From assembly GCA_001797815.1 (NCBI GenBank), contig MGQK01000016.1, forward strand, positions 30,137 through 36,064: 5,928 nt of DNA. Reading direction: 5' to 3'. The stretch is from Deltaproteobacteria bacterium RBG_13_61_14. GTDB taxonomy: Bacteria; RBG-13-61-14. The translations under genes and the position numbers were made by a program. Under the pieces are notes generated by a model. It was not told the DNA's origin. It was given only the letters and a program-made list of their open reading frames with translations, and did not search any database. Shown here piece after piece: positions 1 through 5,928 of the stretch (positions are counted from its first letter, which is position 1; the number at the start of each line of letters is the position of its first letter).

Positions 1-511
1 CGCGGGCTTGCTCCAGATTGGTCGAGATCAGGATCGAGCCTTTGACATAATAGCTCTCGGCATCCAGCGGATCCAACTGGATCGCGGTGTCAATCTGGCT
101 TAGCGCGCCCTCGAGGTCGCCGCGGTGGCGCAGCAAATCCGCCAGGGCCCGATAGCCCGCGGCCAACCGGGGATCCAGCCGCTGCGACCGCTGGGCGAAC
201 TTGTAGGCCTGGTCGAATTCACTCTCGCTCAGCGAAAAACCCCGCCACATCGAAAAGGTCTCGGCCAAGGCGGCCAGCGCTTCCGGGTAGTCGCTCCAGA
301 GGGCCAGCGCCTGCTCAAACTCGCGCGCCGCCGCCTGATAGTTGCCGGGGTAACAGCTCAAAAACAGCCTCCGGCCGGCCCGGTAGTGCTCCTGCGCCTT
401 TTCCTGCAGCGGGTCCAGCTTGGGTTCGGAAGACCGATGACAGGCCCCGGTCATCCCCACCAGCAAGCTGACCGCCGCTATCCAACTCCACCACTGGATT
501 CGGGGTTTCAT
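1..511 (-). CDS. TPR-repeat probable lipoprotein, 3' end cut off by window edge
   Basis: My translation of the minus strand from the ATG at 511 gives 170 codons open to the left edge, so the C-terminus is missing. Residues 1-24 look like an export signal: a short basic start (MKPR), a hydrophobic stretch (IAAVSLLVG), then TGAC. Cys24 could be the lipidated residue, but the lipobox is imperfect because position -3 is Thr rather than Leu/Val. The rest is helical with TPR spacing: roughly residues 41-80, 83-114 and 117-149, ending in the typical LDP turns (RLDP, QLDP), with a fourth repeat beginning near 151. TPR proteins are protein-interaction scaffolds, so the specific role is unknown. The gene diverges from another TPR gene 59 bp away. 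The Shine-Dalgarno is weak (GAGA directly before ATG). Gene identity as a TPR protein is solid; lipidation is inference. Confidence 0.8.
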   Translation of the reverse strand, partial: MKPRIQWWSWIAAVSLLVGMTGACHRSSEPKLDPLQEKAQEHYRAGRRLFLSCYPGNYQAAAREFEQALALWSDYPEALAALAETFSMWRGFSLSESEFDQAYKFAQRSQRLDPRLAAGYRALADLLRHRGDLEGALSQIDTAIQLDPLDAESYYVKGSILISTNLEQAR

Positions 512-520
512 TCTCGAGAG

Positions 521-540
521 ACGGGCTCTTCCCGTTTTTT
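521..540 (+). terminator. Small hairpin plus T-tract in the divergent spacer
   Basis: ACGGG (521-525), loop CTCTT (526-530), CCCGT (531-535), then five more T (536-540). As plus-strand RNA the stem could extend with A-U and G-U pairs into the T-tract. It has the form of an intrinsic terminator on the plus strand, yet no plus-strand gene lies to its left. It would therefore stop antisense transcription before the gene at 571. On the minus strand it falls in the 5' leader of the TPR lipoprotein. The stem is only 5 strong pairs, so function is uncertain. Confidence 0.3.
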
Positions 541-570
541 CAACTAAAGTGTATCATTTTTTCAGAAGCC

Positions 571-1740
571 ATGCAAATGTTTTTCAATTCACGATCTCGT
601 CCGCCGAGAGGGTCTTTTCACTGGTGGGTGCCGGTTGCTTTTCTTCTCCTGACCCCAAGCAGCGGCCTTACCCGCGGCGCCGCCGCTCAAAACCCCTATC
701 GCCCCCCTCAGGTTTATTCGCAAATCATCAAGATCCGCGACACCCTTCTTGCCGGGGATTACCTTAAGGCCCGCGTCCGCTGCGATGCCCTGGAAAAAGC
801 TCATCCCGATCTCTTGGCCCCCTCGCTCGGCCGGCTGCTGAGCTGGCACGCGCAAATGTTCGAGCAGGACAGTTTCAACCGAGAAAAAGAAATCCAAGCC
901 GAGTTCGACCACCTCCTGGCGGTCGCGAACGCCATCGGCAAGCAGCGCCCGTTCGTCTTCGAGGACTTCCTCTTCCTGGGCGGGGCTTACGGCAGCATGG
1001 GCCTCCACGTCTCTCTCCGCGACGATTACTTCGAGGCCTTCCGGCTGGGCATGGTCGGACTCTATTACATTTCCCGCGGCCATGATCTGGAGCCGGGGCC
1101 GGCCGACGACCAACTCGCCTGGGGCATCTTCCATTATTACCGCGGCTATCTGGCCCAAACCCTTTCCTGGCTGCCTTTCTACGCAAACGACATCGTCCAG
1201 GGCCTGGCCGAGATCCGCCGCGCCCAGGCCGGGATCTACACCGGCCCGATAGCCCAGCTGGCGCTGGTCTTCGTGCTCGGCCGGGGATATCAGCCGGAAA
1301 GGGCCCTGCCCGATTCCAGCGAACTGCATCGCCAGTTTCCCCAAAGCCCCCTCATCGCCATCGAGTACGGTCGCGCCTTGCTCCACAACGGCCGCTACCC
1401 GGAGGCCGCGGCTCTCTTTCAAGACCTGCAGACCCAGGTCCCGCAGAACACGAAAATGTTATATTACCTCGGTTGGGCGCATACCTATTGGGCGGAAATG
1501 GAGGGAGCGGCCAACCCCGCAGATCACCGCCAGGCCGCGGAAGAATTTCTGCGGGCCTTTCTCGCCACTCAACCCGACGCCGTTTTCTCTTCCTACGCCC
1601 ACCTCCTGCTCGGCGACCTCGACCGCCAGGCGCATAACTACACCCAGGCCAAGCTCCATTACCAAACTTCCCTTAAACTCAACCCCCAATATGACGCGGC
1701 CCAGCAAAGGCTGAACCGCCTGAAGGGGTCAGGTCTTTAG
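571..1740 (+). CDS. Secreted TPR-repeat protein of unknown function
   Basis: A complete 389-residue protein. The N-terminus has basic residues at 8-13, a hydrophobic core at about 18-28 and a candidate signal peptidase I site AAA|QN after residue 39, so it is probably periplasmic. A TPR-like unit spans about 52-82, and clearer ones about 263-292 and 342-372 (the last ending KLNPQ). The centre (about 130-240) has the pattern seen in uncharacterised bacterial TPR proteins: a glycine-rich FLGGAYGSMG stretch, an aromatic GLYYISRG helix, and WGIFHYYRG followed by LSWLPF and GLAEIRRA. It has no catalytic motif that I recognise, so a scaffold or assembly role is only a guess. ATG 571 has a weak AGAAG ahead of it; ATG 577, two codons in, is an equally possible start. 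The long minus-strand open frame beneath it lacks a plausible protein and is a GC shadow. Confidence 0.85.
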   Translation: MQMFFNSRSRPPRGSFHWWVPVAFLLLTPSSGLTRGAAAQNPYRPPQVYSQIIKIRDTLLAGDYLKARVRCDALEKAHPDLLAPSLGRLLSWHAQMFEQDSFNREKEIQAEFDHLLAVANAIGKQRPFVFEDFLFLGGAYGSMGLHVSLRDDYFEAFRLGMVGLYYISRGHDLEPGPADDQLAWGIFHYYRGYLAQTLSWLPFYANDIVQGLAEIRRAQAGIYTGPIAQLALVFVLGRGYQPERALPDSSELHRQFPQSPLIAIEYGRALLHNGRYPEAAALFQDLQTQVPQNTKMLYYLGWAHTYWAEMEGAANPADHRQAAEEFLRAFLATQPDAVFSSYAHLLLGDLDRQAHNYTQAKLHYQTSLKLNPQYDAAQQRLNRLKGSGL

Positions 1741-1750
1741 TTTTTAGTTT
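1719..1750 (+). terminator. Candidate intrinsic terminator overlapping the TPR gene's stop
   Basis: CCTGA (1719-1723), loop AGGGG (1724-1728), TCAGG (1729-1733), followed by a T-rich stretch with two TTTAG/TTTTAG steps through 1750. The 5-bp stem sits inside the last codons and the T-tract runs over the TAG stop. It is placed where a terminator is needed between two convergent genes separated by only 29 bp. The interrupted T-tract and short stem keep confidence moderate. The GGGGTCAGGTC part may instead be a repeat remnant (see findings). Confidence 0.4.
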
Positions 1751-1769
1751 TCATTATCGCATAAAGGGA

Positions 1770-2762
1770 TTAAGGGCGGGCGGGTGCCCGCGGAGCCAGA
1801 GCGGAGAGGGTTGCGAGAAATTCATTGACCATCCGGCGGACAATTTCCGACACCGGAAGGATTTCATGGATCATACCCGCGACCTGTCCGATCTCCAGCT
1901 CGCCTTCTTCCACGTCTCCCTCCAGCATCCCGCGGCGGGCGCGGCCGCGGCCCAAGATCTCCGATAACTCCTCCACGCTCGCGCCCCGGTCTTCGGCCTC
2001 CTGCACCTTCTGGAAGAAAGGATTCTTCAGAATCCGCACCGGCATCATCTTCTTCAAGGTTAAAAAGGTGTCCGCTTCGCCCGCTTTCACGACCGCCTGT
2101 TTGAAGTTTTCGTGGCAGGTCGCTTCCGCGCTGGCCGCGAACCGCGACCCCACCTGCACCGCCTCAGCGCCCAGGGCGAACGCCGCCGCCATCTGCCGGC
2201 CGGTGGCGATCCCACCCGCGGCGATCAGCGGGATCTGGACCAGGTCCCGCGCCTGCGGCAGCAGCACCATGGTGGTCAGCTCGTCGCGTCCGTCATGGCC
2301 GCCGGCCTCGAAGCCCTCGACGACAACTGCATCCACACCCGCCTCCTCGCACTTGAGCGCCAGCGAAGGGTTGGGCGTAACATGCGCCACTAATCCGCCC
2401 GCCGCTTTGAAAACCGGGGTGAATTTTTTAGGCGAGCCGCCGCTGGTGAACACCACCGGCACCTTCTCCTCGATGATGATCTTGGCGAACTCCTCGGCGT
2501 AGCGGTTGAACACCGGCAAATTCACGCCCCAGGCGCCGCGCGCCCGCTCGCGCGTCTTCTGGATCTCTTCGCGCAAAAGCTCCGGCGTCATCGAGCCGGC
2601 GCCGACCAGTCCGAGGATCCCGGCATTGGCGGAAGCAATCGCCAGGTTGGCCCCGCTGGTCCAGACCATCCCGGCCTGGATGATCGGATACTTGATATTG
2701 AACAGTTTTGTGACCCGCGTCTCAATCGGCGGCGGCAGATCTTTAGAAGTCGGGGTAGGCAT
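1770..2762 (-). CDS. Nitronate monooxygenase / FabK-like FMN flavoprotein
   Basis: This 330-residue protein of the 2-nitropropane dioxygenase family is an FMN-binding TIM barrel. Visible signatures in order are YPIIQAGM (25-32), GLVGAGSM (51-58), WGVNLPVF (78-85), VVFTSGG (103-109), HVTPN (127-131), EGFEAGGHDG (149-158), the phosphate-binding IPLIAAGGIATG (177-188) and GAEAVQVGSRF (198-208). His156 matches the conserved GGH histidine, important for catalysis in both nitronate monooxygenase and FabK. The C-terminal GDVEEGELEIGQVAGMI resembles the corresponding stretch of enoyl-ACP reductase II (FabK), so either oxidation of alkyl nitronates or NAD(P)H-dependent enoyl-ACP reduction is possible. 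Sequence alone does not settle which. Length is normal for the family. Its ATG overlaps the HEPN stop as TAATG, implying translational coupling. It ends 29 bp from the convergent TPR gene. Confidence 0.9.
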   Translation of the reverse strand: MPTPTSKDLPPPIETRVTKLFNIKYPIIQAGMVWTSGANLAIASANAGILGLVGAGSMTPELLREEIQKTRERARGAWGVNLPVFNRYAEEFAKIIIEEKVPVVFTSGGSPKKFTPVFKAAGGLVAHVTPNPSLALKCEEAGVDAVVVEGFEAGGHDGRDELTTMVLLPQARDLVQIPLIAAGGIATGRQMAAAFALGAEAVQVGSRFAASAEATCHENFKQAVVKAGEADTFLTLKKMMPVRILKNPFFQKVQEAEDRGASVEELSEILGRGRARRGMLEGDVEEGELEIGQVAGMIHEILPVSEIVRRMVNEFLATLSALAPRAPARP

Positions 2763-3151
2763 TAAGGAAGCTTCTCAAAAAATTCCTGCGGCAATTTCTT
2801 CAAGATGAAATCTCGAACTTTTTCGGCTAGGGATTTCGCTTCTTCCGCGACTTCCCGGCCGGGCCAAAACTCGTGGTCATATCGCAGTTGAACCGCATAG
2901 GGAGTCAAAGGCTCAACGATGGAAAGGAGGGATCGGAAGGTAGAGTCGAGGCCGGCGGCGAGTTCCACCAACTTCGATAAATTGTGCGGGGGAGGGAAGT
3001 CCTGGCCGGCATGGGTCAAGAAAGCCTTGAGATATTTCTCCGCTGCCTGTTGGGCATGAAAGCAGGAGGCATCCAGGGAAGCATTAAGGGCGATCCGATC
3101 GCTTTCGGCCTTGCGCAGCCAGCCCCGAACGAGGTCAAGCCTATTTTTCAT
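2762..3151 (-). CDS. HEPN-domain protein, partner of the adjacent MNT nucleotidyltransferase
   Basis: With the ATG at 3151 this is a 129-residue, all-helical HEPN protein (the PF05168/COG2250 type). The diagnostic core is CFHAQQAAEKYLKAFL (30-45), then PPPHNLSKLVELA (53-65), and LRYDHEFWP (89-97) where relatives usually have a RYPD-like motif. The Rx4-6H RNase motif of toxic HEPN proteins is not seen: the only nearby Arg-His pair is R90-H93. A longer frame to ATG 3223 adds 24 polar residues without family similarity and would overlap the MNT gene by 83 bases, so I prefer 3151, where MKNRLDLVRGWLRKAESD matches the usual HEPN start. It overlaps the MNT stop by 11 bases and an AAGGA lies 10 bases upstream. 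It probably forms a complex with the MNT protein. A toxin role is plausible but unproven. Confidence 0.87.
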   Translation of the reverse strand: MKNRLDLVRGWLRKAESDRIALNASLDASCFHAQQAAEKYLKAFLTHAGQDFPPPHNLSKLVELAAGLDSTFRSLLSIVEPLTPYAVQLRYDHEFWPGREVAEEAKSLAEKVRDFILKKLPQEFFEKLP

Positions 3152-3458
3152 AAAGGACTTTTCCTTCGCGGAGCGCGGTGGTGATGAACGCTTGGGGAAC
3201 TTGGCTCCATTCGCGGACTTCATCGGGAGTATAAACCATCACTTCCACTTCCACCGGAAGGTCGGCCAGGGCAGTATAGAGAGGGGCGGAGCGCTTATAC
3301 CGGGGCTGGTCCGATTTCTTGATTACGAGCAGGTCAAAATCGCTCTCGGGTTGCGCGCTGCCCCGAGCTCGGCTGCCAAACAAGATGACTCGCTCCGGAT
3401 CCAGAAACTTGCGGATGCGTTCAACAATCTCAAACAGAATTTTATCGGTGGCACTCAC
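3141..3458 (-). CDS. MNT-type minimal nucleotidyltransferase
   Basis: A 105-residue DNA polymerase beta-superfamily nucleotidyltransferase domain standing alone. The catalytic signature is ILFGSRARG (25-33), then five residues, then SDFDLLVI (39-46), with metal-binding Asp40 and Asp42. The third carboxylate, usually Asp in a VDVVV strand, appears to be Glu72 (or Glu70) in PVEVEVMVYTPDE, a conservative change. In studied MNT/HEPN pairs the MNT protein is the antitoxin and can transfer AMP to the HEPN toxin. Here it is the first gene of the unit, with the HEPN gene overlapping its end. The start is GTG at 3458; there is an AGG directly against it but no properly spaced Shine-Dalgarno, and a strong -10 element lies 7 bases upstream. 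The family usually begins at about this distance from the GSRARG motif, which supports the start. Confidence 0.9.
   Translation of the reverse strand: MSATDKILFEIVERIRKFLDPERVILFGSRARGSAQPESDFDLLVIKKSDQPRYKRSAPLYTALADLPVEVEVMVYTPDEVREWSQVPQAFITTALREGKVLYEK
3153..3166 (-). promoter_or_regulatory. Hairpin that could cover the HEPN ribosome binding site
   Basis: Read on the minus strand: AAGGA, loop AAAG, TCCTT, then TATG. The AAGGA is the only good Shine-Dalgarno for the HEPN start at 3151, and it pairs perfectly with the TCCTT just before the start codon (a sixth G-U pair is possible). The stem lies inside the last codons of the MNT gene, so ribosomes finishing MNT would open it. That fits coupled translation of HEPN. 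The stem is short and weak, so this is a structural suggestion only. Confidence 0.4.
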
Positions 3459-3465
3459 CTGTAAA

Positions 3466-3495
3466 ATTATAAAGCCTAAAGATCAAGGATTGCAA
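3466..3495 (-). promoter_or_regulatory. Sigma-70-type promoter for the MNT-HEPN-flavoprotein unit
   Basis: On the minus strand a -35-like TTGCAA (3490-3495, 4 of 6 to TTGACA) is followed after 18 bases by a perfect TATAAT (3466-3471). Only 7 bases separate the -10 from the GTG start at 3458. The transcript would then begin within about 0-2 bases of the start codon, a leaderless or near-leaderless mRNA. The perfect -10 and acceptable spacing make this the best promoter in the window. Confidence 0.55.
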
Positions 3496-3518
3496 GATAA
3501 TTTAAGGTCAGGTATCCT
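3490..3518 (+). promoter_or_regulatory. Possible argS promoter sharing its -35 with the divergent unit
   Basis: TTGCAA is its own reverse complement, so the hexamer at 3490-3495 can also serve the plus strand: after 17 bases comes TATCCT (3513-3518, 4 of 6 to TATAAT), and ATG of argS starts 9 bases later. An alternative -10 is GATAAT at 3496-3501 (5 of 6), which has no convincing -35. No properly spaced Shine-Dalgarno precedes argS. The -10 is weak, so confidence is low. Confidence 0.3.
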
Positions 3519-3527
3519 ATCCACGCG

Positions 3528-5243
<1,716 letters not shown>

Positions 5244-5267
5244 TCCTCGCGGGGGAAAGGGGTTGGC

Positions 5268-5928
5268 ATGAAAGCCTCTCGCCGAAATTTCCTTAAATGG
5301 AGCGGAATTTCTTCCGCGGTTTTCGCCGGCCTCCAAAGCTCTCCCGCCCTGGCGCACCTGGCCGAGATTGACGACTCCTACCGATATTATTGCGACGAGC
5401 TGATCGAAATTACCGAGCCGGGAAAGCTGATCGGGCCCGACGGCACCGCCCGGTGCTCGTGGTCGCGGAGGCCGTATCTGGATTTGAACTTCGAGGACGC
5501 GGATTTCATGTTCAGCCGCGCCGGGCAGCGTTACCGCTTCAAGAAATGGGACATGTATCATTTCACCACGCCGGACCTTTACGTGGGCCTGCTGGTGGCC
5601 TGGATCGGCTACGGAGCTTTTTGCAGCGCCCACGTTTACGACCGGGAGACAAAAACCAACTACGAGGATCTTCATCTCCGGCTGCCCTGGCCCGAGTTCC
5701 CCATGATGCGCAACAGCGATCAAGGGATCACTGAATACCAGAGCCGCAAAGTCACCGCGGTCTTCGAAGTCCAAGGCGAGCGGCGAAAACTGCGGATGGA
5801 CTTTCCCGGGTTCCAGGGGTCGGGCCTGCAAGTCGAGGTTGATCTTCATCACCCCCAAGAACACGAATCCATCTGCGGCACCTTCCTCACCCACCCGCGA
5901 CGCATGAACTACGGCCATAAGATCAACT
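5268..5928 (+). CDS. Tat-exported DUF2804-family protein, 3' end cut off by window edge
   Basis: I translated 220 codons from ATG 5268 to the right edge without a stop. It begins MKASRRNFLKWSG, a textbook twin-arginine motif (SRRNFLK, 4-10), followed by a moderately hydrophobic stretch and a likely signal peptidase site ALA|HL after residue 29. The mature part resembles DUF2804: GPDGTARCSWSRRPYLDLNF (56-75), FKKWDMYHFTTPDLYVG (91-107), AWIGYGAFCSAHVYDRET (111-128), and polar beta-strand-like segments afterwards. The function of DUF2804 is unknown to me. Tat export implies folding, perhaps with a cofactor or partner, before transport to the periplasm. Four Cys (42, 63, 119, 203) are present in the visible part. 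A strong AAGGGG sits 5 bases before ATG. The gene starts 24 bp after argS, probably co-transcribed, with no obvious functional link. Family assignment is from memory of the motif pattern. Confidence 0.8.
   Translation, partial: MKASRRNFLKWSGISSAVFAGLQSSPALAHLAEIDDSYRYYCDELIEITEPGKLIGPDGTARCSWSRRPYLDLNFEDADFMFSRAGQRYRFKKWDMYHFTTPDLYVGLLVAWIGYGAFCSAHVYDRETKTNYEDLHLRLPWPEFPMMRNSDQGITEYQSRKVTAVFEVQGERRKLRMDFPGFQGSGLQVEVDLHHPQEHESICGTFLTHPRRMNYGHKIN

Noticed and set aside
372-379. Residues (not bases) 372-379 of ArgRS: missing KMSK motif as a sign of a defective enzyme
   Set aside because: GMSTRRGT is a common ArgRS form, with a lysine ahead of HIGH (Lys130) taking over; all other signatures are intact.
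589-1422. A 277-residue minus-strand frame inside the TPR gene
   Set aside because: No domain or signal is recognisable, and the plus-strand frame has a signal peptide, TPR pattern and a proper end.
1770-1800. GC-rich hairpin CGGGTGCCCG near the end of the flavoprotein gene as a terminator
   Set aside because: It is within coding sequence, short, and not followed by a T-tract on the minus strand; the minus-strand spacer shows no other hairpin.
3152-3223. N-terminal extension of the HEPN protein to an ATG at 3223
   Set aside because: The extra 24 residues are polar with no HEPN similarity and would lie over the MNT coding region. The start at 3151 matches the domain boundary and has an AAGGA upstream.
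3459-3527. T-box or other arginine-responsive leader ahead of argS
   Set aside because: The spacer is only 69 bp and contains no T-box sequence or terminator hairpin.
5390-5734. A 114-residue plus-strand frame within the DUF2804 gene
   Set aside because: It is an out-of-frame shadow; the overlapping frame carries the Tat signal, a good Shine-Dalgarno and the family motifs.

Overview
The window is GC-rich bacterial chromosome with densely packed genes and short intergenic gaps. A Tat signal peptide, a probable lipoprotein, Sec-exported tetratricopeptide-repeat (TPR) proteins and a bacterial-type ArgRS all fit a bacterium, probably Gram-negative. I cannot name the phylum. No rRNA, tRNA, CRISPR array or intact mobile element is visible.

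Left part (1-1740): two TPR proteins are transcribed divergently from a 59-bp spacer. The minus-strand one is a probable lipoprotein cut off by the left edge. The plus-strand one is complete and carries a Sec-type signal peptide. A small hairpin with a T-tract lies in the spacer, and another overlaps the 3' end of the second gene.

Middle part (1770-3458, minus strand): a tightly coupled three-gene unit. In transcription order it holds an MNT-type minimal nucleotidyltransferase, a HEPN-domain protein whose start overlaps the MNT stop by 11 bases, and a nitronate monooxygenase/FabK-like flavoprotein joined by a TAATG stop/start overlap. The MNT/HEPN pair resembles known toxin-antitoxin type modules. 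The HEPN here lacks the usual Rx4-6H RNase motif, and a flavoenzyme in the same coupled unit is unexpected.

Right part (3528-5928, plus strand): a complete argS followed 24 bp later by the start of a DUF2804-family protein with a strong twin-arginine signal, cut off by the right edge. The 69-bp region between the MNT gene and argS can be read as overlapping divergent promoters sharing one palindromic TTGCAA hexamer. The minus-strand one has a perfect TATAAT so close to the GTG start that the mRNA would be nearly leaderless.

Most of this is ordinary core and accessory gene content. The points most worth a second look are the Tat-targeted DUF2804 protein, the MNT-HEPN-flavoenzyme coupling with a possible hairpin over the HEPN ribosome binding site, and the shared divergent promoter.
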